In this document: positions 51,406 through 64,000 of the stretch, piece by piece
Position numbering within the stretch: the first letter of the stretch is position 1
How the letters are laid out: every line of letters begins with the position of its first letter
Assembly: GCF_001583415.1 (NCBI RefSeq)
Contig: NZ_CP014475.1
Coordinates: forward strand, 5,022,001 to 5,086,000
Direction: 5' to 3'
From: Mycolicibacterium phlei
GTDB lineage: Bacteria > Actinomycetota > Actinomycetes > Mycobacteriales > Mycobacteriaceae
Length of the DNA stretch: 64,000 nt
Translations under genes and position numbers: made by a program
The notes under the pieces: model-generated
The model's database searches: none
Seen by the model: the letters and a program-made list of their open reading frames with translations, nothing else
Told to the model about the DNA's origin: nothing

Positions 51406-51957
51406 ATGAAGGCGCTGATCATCGTCGACGTCCAGAACGACTTCTGCGAGGGCGGCTCGCTCGCTGTCGCTGGCGGCACCGCCGTCGCCCGCAAGATCAC
51501 CGAATTGCTCTCCGGCCCACACGAATACGCACATGTCGTGGCGACCAAGGACTATCACATCGACCCCGGCGACCACTTCTCCGACAACCCGGATTTCGTC
51601 GCCTCCTGGCCGCGGCACTGCCAGGCCGGCACCCCCGGCGCCGACTTCCACCCGCAGTTCCGTCCGGACGCGGTGGAGGCGGTGTTCACCAAGGGGGAGC
51701 ACTCCGCCGCCTACAGCGGTTTCGAGGGCGCCGACGAGAACGGCACCCCGCTGGCCGACTGGCTGCGCGCCCGCGGGGTCGACGAGGTCGACGTCGTCGG
51801 CATCGCCACCGACTACTGCGTGAAGGCCACCGCCGCCGACGCCGCAGCCAACGGCTTCCGCACCCGCGTGCTGCTGGACCTGACCGCCGGTGTCGCCCCC
51901 GAGAGCACCGCGCAGGCCGTCGACTCGCTGCGCGAGGCCGGCGTCCTCATCGCTTAG
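51406..51957 (+). CDS. pncA: Nicotinamidase/pyrazinamidase PncA
   Basis: A 183-residue cytosolic amidase converting nicotinamide to nicotinate for NAD salvage; in M. tuberculosis it also activates pyrazinamide. Catalytic triad D8, K96 and C138 and metal ligands D49, H51, H57 and H71 all occur at the same numbers as in M. tuberculosis PncA. Segments LIIVDVQNDFCEGGSLAV and ATKDYHIDPGDHFS are nearly unchanged. Residue 137 next to the catalytic Cys is Tyr where M. tuberculosis has His. The gene neighbourhood differs from that of Rv2043c. Confidence 0.96.
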   Translation: MKALIIVDVQNDFCEGGSLAVAGGTAVARKITELLSGPHEYAHVVATKDYHIDPGDHFSDNPDFVASWPRHCQAGTPGADFHPQFRPDAVEAVFTKGEHSAAYSGFEGADENGTPLADWLRARGVDEVDVVGIATDYCVKATAADAAANGFRTRVLLDLTAGVAPESTAQAVDSLREAGVLIA

Positions 51958-52066
51958 TGGGGTCCACCGGCCATGGTCATGTGATCCTGGTCTGAGCCTG
52001 GTTGCGATGGCGCGGATCGGGCACTCCAAGTCTCATCTGTCTTACCTGTCGTCGACTGGAGTGATC

Positions 52067-54256
<2,190 letters not shown>

Positions 54257-54267
54257 CCGTGAGCCGT

Positions 54268-54324
54268 CGAACGTGAGCTTGTGGTCGAGAAATCGCCGTT
54301 TCTTCGACCACAAGCTCACGTTCG
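54268..54324. terminator. Perfect 21-bp inverted repeat, probable bidirectional terminator
   Basis: Arms 54268-54288 (cgaacgtgagcttgtggtcg...) and 54304-54324 are perfectly complementary over 21 bases around a 15-base loop. It lies between the convergent debranching-enzyme gene and the small gene at 54347-54589. Same design as the 21407 palindrome but a different sequence; neither has a T-rich tail. Confidence 0.85.
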
Positions 54325-54346
54325 GCACACGGTTTGGTCTCGAAAG

Positions 54347-54589
54347 TTATTCGACGGCGGGGTAAATCACGTCCGGCTCCTCGGCCGCGAGTTTGTCGTC
54401 GAGGGTCTCGTCGACCTCGCCGTCGGCGGTGATCTTGTCGGCGCCGGACCAGCGCTCCGGCGGGTCAACGGTGTCGTCACCGTCGTGATTGCGCACGTCA
54501 TCGGCATCGGTGGCCTCCATCGGCCGCAGGGTGTCGCCGACGCCGCCGTCGTCGTTGGCGGAGGACTCAGAATCCGGGTGTGTACTCAT
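54347..54589 (-). CDS. Small acidic hypothetical protein
   Basis: An 80-residue soluble, strongly acidic protein (MSTHPDSESSANDDGGVGD...). The C-terminus WSGADKITADGEVDETLDDKLAAEEPDVIYPAVE looks ordered and conserved in style; the N-terminus is likely flexible. No family was recognised. The ATG at 54589 is preferred; upstream residues in the open frame are Arg-rich and not protein-like. Stand-alone gene convergent with the debranching-enzyme gene. Confidence 0.65.
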   Translation of the reverse strand: MSTHPDSESSANDDGGVGDTLRPMEATDADDVRNHDGDDTVDPPERWSGADKITADGEVDETLDDKLAAEEPDVIYPAVE

Positions 54590-54950
54590 GACAACCGGGT
54601 GCCCGGCCGTCAAGCCGGTAAACGCGATCCGAAAGCCACTGTGCGACACCACGCTTGACCACCGGAACAGCAGGAACCGCGGGCCGTAGTGTGCTACGGT
54701 CCGGTGGCACAGCAACCGTGGCCGCCGCGAACGACACACAGATGTCACCGGCTGGGCGGGCCGGCGTAGGGGCCGAGAGCGGCGGCGCCTACTCACCGGC
54801 GGCCACGGTTGCGTGCCTTATTCTGTGGATCCGCGACGGATCCGGTCTGGAATTCCCCCTCGTTCACACGATCCGCACCGGACACCCTCCCCTGTGTCCA
54901 CATAGCGGGATAATTTTCGCGAGTGTAAGTATTTTGCGTCAATTCGCCGT
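54590..54950. other. Non-coding region between small gene and TetR gene
   Basis: 361 bases with no convincing gene. The right part (54900-54950) is AT-richer than its surroundings and probably holds the promoter of the TetR gene; the left part should hold the promoter of the small acidic gene. No clear palindrome, riboswitch or repeat was recognised. Confidence 0.5.
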
Positions 54951-55523
54951 ATGCTGCCAATCATGACGGCCCCGCCCAGTACTGGCCGCCGCGTGACGGC
55001 TGACGACTGGATTCAGGCTGGGTTCGACGTGCTGGCCGAAGGCGGCCCCAACGCGCTGCGAATCGGCCGACTCTGTGAACGCCTCGACGTGACCAAGGGC
55101 AGCTTCTACTGGCACTTCACCGACATGGGTGCCTACCGGACAGCTCTGGCCCGCGCCTGGGGGAATCTGCACGACGAACGCCGCCGCCAGTTCGAGGACA
55201 TGCGCCACGCCGATCCGCGCCAGCGCCTCACGGTGATGATGCAGACCCTGGTGAGTCCCGACCACTGGGCCCTGGAGCGGTCCATGCGGTTGTGGGCGCT
55301 GACCGACGAGTCCGTGCTGGCCAGTGTCCAGCAGAGCGACAGTCGCGTCCTCGAGGCGGTGCGCGAGGCACTGGTCGACTACGGTTTCGACCCGATCGAG
55401 GCCGACCTGCGGGCGTCGGTGCTGTGGGCCACCGGCGTCGGGTTGCTGCACGAGGCCAGCGCCCCCGTCGCACAGGCCGCTCCCCTGGCCGAGCGGGTGC
55501 TCGACCTGGTGCTGCACCGCTGA
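54951..55523 (+). CDS. TetR-family regulator
   Basis: A 190-residue regulator. HTH domain: DDWIQAGFDVLAEGGPNALRIGRLCERLDVTKGSFYWHFTDMGAYRTAL. The ligand domain contains WALERSMRLWALTDESVLASVQQSD. Start either at ATG 54951 or ATG 54963 (MTAPPSTGRR); neither has a strong ribosome site. The neighbouring GH gene begins 108 bases downstream on the same strand, so it might regulate that gene or itself. Confidence 0.85.
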   Translation: MLPIMTAPPSTGRRVTADDWIQAGFDVLAEGGPNALRIGRLCERLDVTKGSFYWHFTDMGAYRTALARAWGNLHDERRRQFEDMRHADPRQRLTVMMQTLVSPDHWALERSMRLWALTDESVLASVQQSDSRVLEAVREALVDYGFDPIEADLRASVLWATGVGLLHEASAPVAQAAPLAERVLDLVLHR

Positions 55524-55631
55524 CCGAACTCTGGCACAGTCCCGCCGGACACCGGGTTTGTTAACTTCTTGAATGGCGATCCCGATACACCGAATGATTC
55601 GGCTGTAATCCGGCTCCGAGATAGGGGAACT

Positions 55632-56702
55632 GTGCCCAGATTCATGAAGCTGTTCGGTGCGTTGACCGCCGTCGTGCTGGTCGCCGCCGCGCTGACGAAC
55701 ATGCTCACCCCGGACACGAAGACCCGCAGTTACCCGGTCACCGAGACCGCAGCCGTCGGCTCGCTCGGGTTCGCCGACTCGTGGCTGTGGTTCCTGTCCC
55801 CCGGCGACATCAACCGCCAACTCGACCTGATGGTCGAAACCGGTGTGCGCAGCGCCCGAATCATGCTGCCGTGGGCCGGTATTCAGCCCGCACCCGACGC
55901 GTGGGAGTGGGGCCAGGCCGACACCATCATCAACGCCGCCAACGCGCGGGGCATCGCGGTGGTCGCGCTGCTGAACTCCAGCCCCGGCTGGGCCACCGGC
56001 GGCGCCCCGGCCATCACCGGTCCGCCCGCGGACCCGCAGACCTACGCCGCCTTCGCCGGCGCCTTCGCGGCCCGCTACGCCGGGCGCGTCGCGGCCTACG
56101 AGATCTGGAACGAGCAGAACGCGGCGCAGTTCTGGTCGGTGCAGCAGGGCCCGCAGCCGGCCCGGTTCGCCGAACTCCTCAAGGCCGCGTACCCCGCGAT
56201 CAAGGCGGCCGACCCGGGTGCGACGGTCATCGCCGGTGGGCTCGCCCCGACGATCAACTTCTTCGCGATCACCATGAACCCGGTCACCTACCTCGAGCAG
56301 CTGTACGCCGCGGGCGCCCGCGGCTCCTTCGACGCGGTGGCCTTCCACCCGTACCTGTTCAACTCCGACCCCAAGGTGCGGTTCTCCGCCAGCCGCGGCG
56401 TCGGCCCCCTCGGCCTGTACGACCAGCTGCGCACGACGATGAACAACAACGGCGACGGCGGCAAGAAGATCTGGGCCACCGAGTTCGGCGAGTCCACCAC
56501 CGACGTCGACGAGTCGGTCCAGGCCGAACGCATCCGCGACTTCATCGTCACCTGGCGCTCGCTGCCGGGGTCGGGACCGGCGTTCATCTACACCACCCGC
56601 GACCGCGCCACCGGCAGCTCCAACCCGCAGGACACCTTCGGCGTCTACCGCACCGACTGGACCCCGAAGCCGGCCGCCGAGGTCATCAAGAGCCTCAGCT
56701 GA
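55632..56702 (+). CDS. Exported glycoside hydrolase (GH5/GH39-like)
   Basis: A 356-residue (beta/alpha)8 glycosidase with an N-terminal membrane anchor or signal (MKLFGALTAVVLVAAALTNML). Barrel motifs: SARIMLPWAGIQPAPDAWEW, NSSPGWATG, the acid/base EIWNEQN near residue 160, VAFHPYL, and the probable nucleophile in WATEFGES. This pattern is clan GH-A, nearest in feel to GH39 or GH5; the polysaccharide substrate, perhaps a cell-wall or capsular glycan, cannot be read. The GTG at 55632 follows AGGGGA; the ATG at 55644 is an alternative. Ends tail to tail with mak, overlapping by 8 bases. Confidence 0.8.
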   Translation: MPRFMKLFGALTAVVLVAAALTNMLTPDTKTRSYPVTETAAVGSLGFADSWLWFLSPGDINRQLDLMVETGVRSARIMLPWAGIQPAPDAWEWGQADTIINAANARGIAVVALLNSSPGWATGGAPAITGPPADPQTYAAFAGAFAARYAGRVAAYEIWNEQNAAQFWSVQQGPQPARFAELLKAAYPAIKAADPGATVIAGGLAPTINFFAITMNPVTYLEQLYAAGARGSFDAVAFHPYLFNSDPKVRFSASRGVGPLGLYDQLRTTMNNNGDGGKKIWATEFGESTTDVDESVQAERIRDFIVTWRSLPGSGPAFIYTTRDRATGSSNPQDTFGVYRTDWTPKPAAEVIKSLS

Positions 56703-58040
56703 CCAGCCGCGCGATCGACTTCATCGGGATCGGCAGCCAGCCGGGCCGGAACCGGGCCTCGTAGGCCGCCTCGTACACCGCCTTGTCGAGCTCGTATGCG
56801 GCCAGCAGTTCCCCCGAGTCGCGCGGGTCGAGCGCGGCGACCGCGGCGTAGCCGTCGCAGAACGCCGCGGCGTTACGGTCCACCCACTCGCGGGCGCGGG
56901 CGGCCAGCTGGCGGTCCCGGTCCTCGTCGGAGGCCTGCTCCATCAACCGCTGATAGGCGGCGTACTCGAAGGACCGCAGCACCCCGGCGACGTCGCGCAG
57001 CGGTGAGTCGGGGCGGCGCCGCTCGTCGAGCGGCTGGCCGGGTTCGCCCTCGAAGTCGATCAGCAGCCAGCCCTCCGGGGTGCGCAGCACCTGCCCGAGG
57101 TGCAGGTCGCCGTGGATGCGCTGCACCGTGACGGTCTGTTCGGCCAGCTTGCGGTAGCGCTCCTCGATCAGCGGCGCGTAGGGCTGCAGGTCGGGCACCG
57201 TCACAGCGGCCGCGGTGAGCCGCTCCAGCACGCTGTCCACCGGGAACGGCACGGTCTCGGTGCCGAGCTCGTCGGCCAGCGTCGCGTGCACCGACGCCAC
57301 CGCCTCACCGAGCCGGTACGACTCCCCGGCGAAGTCCCCGCCGACCTCGTCGGCGTACAGGTCGCCCTCGGCGAACAGGTCGCGGGTGCTGGCCATCGCC
57401 ATGTCCCAGCCCTCGGCCGACGTCGCGGCGAACTCGGCGACCATGCCCAGCGCGCAGGGCTGCTCCTCGTCACCCGGCCAGCCGGTCTCGAACGAGCCGA
57501 GCAGCCGCGCCACATGCGGGTTGCCCGCCCGGGCCAGCACCCGGTTGAGCTCGATGTCGGGGTTGATCCCGGGGGTGAGACGGCGGAACAGCTTGAGGAT
57601 CGCGGTCTCCTCGAACACCACGCTGGTGTTGCTCTGCTCGGCCGAAGACACCCGCGGCACCGCGGTCAGCGGCAGCTCCACGTCGGGCTCCTTGACGAAC
57701 CGCACCCCGGCCACCGGCGTCGACGAATCCACACGCGACAGCAGGAATTGCGCCGACTCCGGGTCGTACAGCGCGTCGTAGGCGACGCGTCCGCCGTCCT
57801 CGCCGATGCGGGCCAGCGCGGTGTACTCCTCGGGGACCGGGGCGTCCTCGTCGGTGTCGGGCACCCACCGGATCAGCACCTGGTAGCGCTCCCCGGAGCC
57901 GTCGGTGTAGGCGGCGTCGAGCAGCACGAGATCGAGGTCGTCACGCAGCCGGTGCTGCGCCGCCCAGCTGACCTGGGCCAGCTCCCGGCTGCGGCCGGCG
58001 TACCACCGCTGCTGTGGTAGCCACTCGTCGAACGGCAGGC

Positions 58041-58044
<4 letters not shown>
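56695..58044 (-). CDS. mak: Maltokinase Mak (Pep2)
   Basis: A 449-residue kinase that phosphorylates maltose to maltose-1-phosphate, the donor for GlgE. Kinase-like fold: N-lobe FDEWLPQQRWYAGRSRELAQVSW and AILKLFRRLTPGINPDIELNRVL, catalytic loop IHGDLHLGQVL, metal site LIDFEGEPGQPLDERRRPDSPLRDVAG. M. tuberculosis Mak has 455 residues. It overlaps treS by four bases (ATGA at 58044-58041), so the maltose made by TreS is used by its operon partner. Confidence 0.95.
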
Positions 58045-59843
<1,799 letters not shown>

Positions 59844-59938
59844 ACGGTTTTCACCTACCCACGGAAGCGATGATTGAACCGTTCGAATTCTCCGCTCGCC
59901 CGGCCCGCGACGCCAACCGATTTCGGTAGGGTTTCGCC

Positions 59939-60739
59939 GTGACGACTCGCGACCACGGCGACCCCGGTGACGCCCCGACGATTCCGCCGCCGCTGACCGA
60001 GGTGGTCAACCCGGCCCGTCCGTCGGCGGCCGAGGAGGCACGCACCATCGCCGCCTCCACCAACACCGGCACCCTGGCCACGCTCACCGCCGACGGCGCC
60101 CCGTGGGCGTCGTTCGTGACCTACGGACTGCTCGACGGCGCACCGGTGCTGTGCGTGTCCAACCTGGCCGAGCACGGCCGCAACCTGGCCGGGGATCCGC
60201 GGGCCTCGATCGCGGTCGTCGCGCCGACACGCGAATCCGATCCGCTGGCCAGCGGACGGATCACACTGGCCGGGCTGGTCGAGCGGCCGGCCGGCGACGA
60301 GGCGGCCGCCGCGCGGGAGGCGCACCTGGCCGCCGTCGCCGCCGCCAAGTACTACATCGACTACAGCGACTTCACCCTGTGGGTGCTGCGGGTGCAGCGG
60401 GTGCGCTGGGTCGGCGGGTACGGCCGGATGGACTCGACGACGGGTGAGGCCTACACCGCCGCCCAACCCGATCCCGTCGTGCCGCGGGCCGCCGGGGCGA
60501 TCGAACACCTCAACGCCGATCACGCCGACGCCCTGCTGGACATGGCCAGAACGCTGGGCGGCTACCCCGACGCCACCGCGGCGACCTGCACCGGCGCCGA
60601 CCGTTACGGCCTGGACCTGCGGCTGGAGACCGAACGCGGGATGGCCTACACCCGCATCGGCTACCGCACGCCACTGAATTCGTTCGACGAATTACGTTCG
60701 GCCACCGTGGAGCTGGCACGGCTGGCACGGCAGGGCTGA
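59939..60739 (+). CDS. HugZ-like split-barrel protein with DUF2470 domain
   Basis: A 266-residue protein. The N-terminal two thirds form a PNPOx-like split barrel (TNTGTLATLTADGAPWASFVTYGLLDGAPVLCVSNLAEHGRNLAGDPRASIAVV), the C-terminal third a DUF2470 domain (GAIEHLNADHADALLDMARTLGGYPDATAATCTGADRYGLDLRLE). The arrangement matches HugZ-type haem-degrading enzymes, in which the C-terminal His takes part in haem binding; here the HLNADHADAL segment supplies candidates. A haem oxygenase or flavin-linked role is likely. GTG start at 59939. Confidence 0.85.
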   Translation: MTTRDHGDPGDAPTIPPPLTEVVNPARPSAAEEARTIAASTNTGTLATLTADGAPWASFVTYGLLDGAPVLCVSNLAEHGRNLAGDPRASIAVVAPTRESDPLASGRITLAGLVERPAGDEAAAAREAHLAAVAAAKYYIDYSDFTLWVLRVQRVRWVGGYGRMDSTTGEAYTAAQPDPVVPRAAGAIEHLNADHADALLDMARTLGGYPDATAATCTGADRYGLDLRLETERGMAYTRIGYRTPLNSFDELRSATVELARLARQG

Positions 60740-60753
60740 CATACGATCCCGGT

Positions 60754-61341
60754 ATGTCTGACGCTGCTTCTTCCGTGAAACGCCCAGCCCACTGGCAGGA
60801 GGCGTTCGATCTGATCGCCACCCGCGGCCACGAGCGCCGCGAGGAGCCGTTCCGGCTGGCCAGCGGACAGCTCAGCCATGACTACATCGACGGCAAGTTC
60901 GCCATCGACACCGGCGAGCGGCTGACCGTGGTGAGCAGGGCGGTCGCCGAGCTCGCCGAGCTGCACGGTATCGACTACGACGCGGTCGGCGGACTGACCA
61001 TGGGCGCCGACCCGCTCGCGCATGGTGTCGCGATGGTCACCGGCAAGGCGTGGTTCTCGGTGCGCAAAGAGCAGAAGAAGCGCGGCCGCGAGCAGTGGAT
61101 CGAGGGCACCCGGCTGGAGCCGGGCACCCGGGTGCTGCTGGTCGACGACGTGATCAGCACCGGCGGCTCCACCGAGATCGCGTTCGACCGGGTGACCGCG
61201 GTGGGCGCGGTGGTGGCCGGGGTGATCCCGATGGTCGACCGCGGTGACATCGCGGCCAAGCGGTTCGCGGCGCGCGGGGTGCCGTTCGTGCCGCTGGTTA
61301 CCTACCGCGATCTGGGCATCGAGCCCGTCCAGGACGTCTAG
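60754..61341 (+). CDS. Orotate phosphoribosyltransferase-like protein
   Basis: A 195-residue type I phosphoribosyltransferase. The PRPP loop VLLVDDVISTGGST and the orotate-type features (FRLASGQLSHDYIDGKF near the N-terminus, GGLTMGADPLAHGVAM, FSVRKEQKKRGREQWIEG) support orotate phosphoribosyltransferase or a close relative. If another pyrE exists in the genome this one may serve salvage of a different base. It follows the HugZ-like gene after 14 bases on the same strand. Confidence 0.82.
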   Translation: MSDAASSVKRPAHWQEAFDLIATRGHERREEPFRLASGQLSHDYIDGKFAIDTGERLTVVSRAVAELAELHGIDYDAVGGLTMGADPLAHGVAMVTGKAWFSVRKEQKKRGREQWIEGTRLEPGTRVLLVDDVISTGGSTEIAFDRVTAVGAVVAGVIPMVDRGDIAAKRFAARGVPFVPLVTYRDLGIEPVQDV

Positions 61342-62378
61342 GCGGGCATCACCAGCACGCCGTCGGTCTCCACGCCGATGCGCACCCGGTCGCCGGGTGC
61401 GAACGCGCGGGCGGCCGAGCTGGTCAGCTGGGCGCCGACGACGGTGCCGTCGGGCAGCGTCACGTACACCCGCGACACCGGGCCCAGGAACGCCACCGAG
61501 CTGACCGTCGCGCTGCCCGCCGGGTCGGGCGTCACCGTCACCGACTCCGGGCGCACCATCGCCAGCCCGCGCCCGGAGGCGACCGACCCGGGCAGCACCG
61601 GCACCGACGTGCCCAGCAGCTGCACCCGTCCGCCCGAAACCTCGCCCGGCACTTTGTTGTTCAGGCCGACGAACTCGGCGACGAACGGTGTCGCCGGGTG
61701 TGCGTACACCTCGGCGGGCGGGGCCAGTTGCTCGAGCCGGCCCTGGCTCATCACGCCGACCCGGTCGGCGACCGCCAACGCCTCCTCCTGGTCGTGGGTG
61801 ACGAACAGCGTCGTCGTCCCCACCTCCAGCTGCACGCGGCGGATCTCGTCGCGCAGCTGGGTGCGTACCTTGGCGTCCAGCGCCGACAGCGGCTCGTCGA
61901 GCAGCAGTACCCGCGGCTGGATCGCCAGGGCCCTGGCCAGCGCCACCCGCTGCTGCTGCCCGCCGGACAGCTCGCTGGCGTACTTGTGCCTGTGCTCGGA
62001 CAGGCCGACCATCTCCAGCATCTCGGCTGCCCGGGATAAGCGCTGCGCCTTGGCTTTTCCGCGCATCTTCAGCCCGAACGCCACGTTGTCGAGCACGGTC
62101 AGGTGCGGGAACAGGCTGTAGGCCTGAAACACCATGCCCATATCGCGCTTGTTGGCGGGCACGTTGCTGATGTCGCGGCCGCCGACGCGCACCGTGCCCG
62201 AGGTGGCGGTGTCCAGGCCGGCCAGGATGCGCAGCGCGGTGGTCTTCCCGCAGCCCGACGGGCCCAGCAGCGCAACCAGTTCCCCGGGTTCGATGTGCAG
62301 CGTCAGCCCGTCGAGCGCCTTCACCTGCCCGTAGACCCGGGTCAGATCGTTGAGTTCGACGGCGACTCCGTCGGTCAT
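61338..62378 (-). CDS. ABC importer ATP-binding protein (PotA/FbpC type)
   Basis: A 346-residue ATPase: Walker A GPSGCGKTTALRIL, Q loop VFQAYSLFPH, signature LSGGQQQRVALARAL, Walker B VLLLDEPLSALD, H loop VTHDQEEALAVADR, then a TOBE domain in the last 100 residues (GLAMVRPESVTV). This subtype drives importers for polyamines, ferric iron, thiamine or phosphonates. ATG 62378 overlaps the preceding permease stop. Its stop overlaps the end of the phosphoribosyltransferase gene on the other strand. Confidence 0.92.
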   Translation of the reverse strand: MTDGVAVELNDLTRVYGQVKALDGLTLHIEPGELVALLGPSGCGKTTALRILAGLDTATSGTVRVGGRDISNVPANKRDMGMVFQAYSLFPHLTVLDNVAFGLKMRGKAKAQRLSRAAEMLEMVGLSEHRHKYASELSGGQQQRVALARALAIQPRVLLLDEPLSALDAKVRTQLRDEIRRVQLEVGTTTLFVTHDQEEALAVADRVGVMSQGRLEQLAPPAEVYAHPATPFVAEFVGLNNKVPGEVSGGRVQLLGTSVPVLPGSVASGRGLAMVRPESVTVTPDPAGSATVSSVAFLGPVSRVYVTLPDGTVVGAQLTSSAARAFAPGDRVRIGVETDGVLVMPA

Positions 62379-63157
62379 ACGGTCACTCCTTGAACCTTGC
62401 GGCGCCCGCGAGTGACGAGCGACAGCACCAGCAGAAGCACGAACGCCAACAGCAACACCGCCAGCGACGCCGCCACCGATGTCGGGCCGTCGGACTTGCC
62501 GATCAGCACGATCTGCACCTGCAGCGTCTCGTACCCGATCAGCGACGCGATCGTGTACTCGCCGAGCACCACGGCGATCGAGATGAACGCCGCCGACAGG
62601 ATGCCCGACCAGATGTTGGGCACCACCACCCGCACGATCGTGGTGATCCAGCCGGCACCCAGCGACCGCGCCGCCTCGGTCAGCGTCTGCAGGTCGATCG
62701 ACGACAGCGCGGCATCCAGCGCCCGGTACGCGAACGGCAGCACCAGCACGATGTAGACGAACGTCAGCGTCAGCGCCGACTCGCCGAAGAAGTACGTCAC
62801 CCACAGGTACACGTTGCGCAGGCCGACGACGATCACCAGCGCGGGAATCGTCAACGGCAGCAAGCACAGAAACTCCACCAGACCCCTGGCCCACGGCGCG
62901 CGCAGCCGCACCCAGATCATGGTGGGCAGCAGCAGGACCAGCATCGCCAGCACGGTCAGCACCGCCAGCATCAGCGACACCAGGATGGCGTGGTACAGCG
63001 CGTCGTCGGCGACGAGGTTGGCCCACGCCTGCAGCGTGCGCCCGCCGGAGATCAGGTTGCGGGTGGAGAAGTCGGCCATCGCGTAGAGCGGGAACAGGAA
63101 GAAGAACCCGAACAGCACCCACAGCAGGCCGCGAATCACCTTGTTGCCGACACTCAT
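62375..63157 (-). CDS. ABC importer permease
   Basis: A 260-residue permease with six membrane helices and the EAA loop TEAARSLGAGWITTIVRVVVPNIWSGI for contact with the ATPase. MalF/PotC-type inner-membrane subunit. The ATG 63157 overlaps the stop of the preceding permease (ATGA); a GTG nine bases upstream is in frame. Operon order is permease-permease-ATPase. Confidence 0.9.
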   Translation of the reverse strand: MSVGNKVIRGLLWVLFGFFFLFPLYAMADFSTRNLISGGRTLQAWANLVADDALYHAILVSLMLAVLTVLAMLVLLLPTMIWVRLRAPWARGLVEFLCLLPLTIPALVIVVGLRNVYLWVTYFFGESALTLTFVYIVLVLPFAYRALDAALSSIDLQTLTEAARSLGAGWITTIVRVVVPNIWSGILSAAFISIAVVLGEYTIASLIGYETLQVQIVLIGKSDGPTSVAASLAVLLLAFVLLLVLSLVTRGRRKVQGVTV

Positions 63158-64000
63158 TTGAGCCACCTCGCGGTGCGGCGCACCAGGGCGTTGTAGGCCA
63201 CCATCACCACCGCGACGACGACGATCATCTCCAGCGCCAGCGCGTAGGCGAACCCGGACTGGCCGAGCACCACCTCACTGGTCAGCGCGGCCCGGATCAG
63301 CAGCGGCACGATCGGGCTGCCCTGACTGACCAGTGCGGCCGCCGTCGCGTAGGCGGCGAACGCGTTGGCGAACAGCAACAGTGCCGAGCCGAGAAACGCC
63401 GGGGTCAGCAGCGGCACCGCCACCTCGCGGAAGTACTGCCAGCGTGTCGCACCCAGGCTGACCGCCGCCTCCCGCCACTGCTCGCGCAGGCCTTCCAGCG
63501 CGGGCACGAACACGATCACCATCAGCGGGATCTGGAAGTACGTGTACACCAGGATCAGCCCGGTCAGCCCGTACAGCCAGCCCGACCCGGCGAGGTTGAA
63601 CCCGAACAACTGCTGGATCCACAGCGTCAGCACACCGTTGAGGCCGATCGTCGCGAGGAACGCGAAAGCCAGTGCCACACCGCCGAACTGGGCCAGCACA
63701 CTGCACAGTGACAGCACCGCGCGGCGCACCATCGACGTCGGCGGGCTGGACACGATGAGCCAGGACAACACCGCGCCGAACACCGCGCCGATCAGCGCGG
63801 TGCTGCCCGACAGGATCACGCTCTTGGCCAGTGCCGACAGCGCCGCCCCGCTGAACAGCGCCTCGATGCGCGCCAGCGAGAACGCGCCGTCGACGATGAA
63901 CGCGTTGACGATCACCGTGACCGTGGGCACGACGAGGAAGATCACCACCACGGCCAGGAACGGCAGCAGCGGCAACGACGACAACGTCGTCGCGCGCAGC
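63154..64000 (-). CDS. ABC importer permease, partial (N-terminus may lie outside the window)
   Basis: At least 277 residues of a permease with six helices and the EAA loop REAAVSLGATRWQYFREVAVPLLTPAFLG. A TTG at 63984 is the only internal start candidate, but the frame is open to the window edge with no ribosome site seen, so the true start is probably beyond 64000. The first membrane helix begins only a few residues after the TTG. A substrate-binding protein gene is expected just outside the window. Confidence 0.85.
   Translation of the reverse strand, partial: LRATTLSSLPLLPFLAVVVIFLVVPTVTVIVNAFIVDGAFSLARIEALFSGAALSALAKSVILSGSTALIGAVFGAVLSWLIVSSPPTSMVRRAVLSLCSVLAQFGGVALAFAFLATIGLNGVLTLWIQQLFGFNLAGSGWLYGLTGLILVYTYFQIPLMVIVFVPALEGLREQWREAAVSLGATRWQYFREVAVPLLTPAFLGSALLLFANAFAAYATAAALVSQGSPIVPLLIRAALTSEVVLGQSGFAYALALEMIVVVAVVMVAYNALVRRTARWLK

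Overview
The window comes from a high-GC mycobacterium, most likely a rapidly growing Mycolicibacterium. The protein families (MmpL3, MmpL11, Zmp1, OmamA/B, EspK/EspC-type proteins, the MymT-type regulator RicR, TreS-Mak) and their order support this. From about 1 to 28.4 kb the gene order follows M. tuberculosis Rv0210 to Rv0187 in inverted orientation. It includes trmB, an NYN-domain gene, mmpL3, an AI-2E permease, hemophore-like genes, mmpL11, the OmamB/OmamA pair, a glycosyltransferase with zmp1, an L,D-transpeptidase, ricR with a DUF305 lipoprotein, ilvD and an O-methyltransferase. All homology statements rest on reading the translated sequence; no database search was run.

Region 1 (1-18 kb) is the cell-envelope and haem locus. 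MmpL3 and MmpL11 flank two small secreted hemophore-like proteins. One of these lies just upstream of a PrrA/PrrB-like two-component system on the same strand. Region 2 (18-28.4 kb) holds protease, cell-wall cross-linking, copper-response, branched-chain amino acid and small-molecule enzymes. A textbook RicR operator lies between the DUF305-ricR operon and ilvD.

Region 3 (28.4-33.8 kb) is a compact module. Two paralogous membrane-anchored proteins, each with two Cys-paired repeat domains, surround an EspC-like type VII secretion substrate and are followed by an EspK-like protein. It lies outside any recognisable ESX core locus in this window and is the best candidate here for an undescribed system.

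Region 4 (33.8-47.6 kb) is a segmental duplication with mobile DNA between the copies. Two alcohol dehydrogenase genes, about 97% identical in protein, are direct repeats about 12.5 kb apart. Between them are a decarboxylase gene cut off after its PLP lysine, an MmpL transporter cluster with two TetR regulators, a thioesterase and a shared operator motif, an IS3-family element interrupted by a second IS3-family element with a clear target duplication, and an IS256/IS1081-like element. Just before the second dehydrogenase are decayed remnants of the membrane protein and of espK, showing that a membrane protein-espK-adh block was once duplicated.

Region 5 (47.6-64 kb) starts with a four-gene overlapping membrane and cupredoxin operon. 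It then carries pncA, a glycogen debranching enzyme, a TetR gene, a secreted glycoside hydrolase, the treS-mak pair of the trehalose to maltose-1-phosphate route, a HugZ-like protein, an orotate-type phosphoribosyltransferase and an ABC importer that runs off the end of the window.
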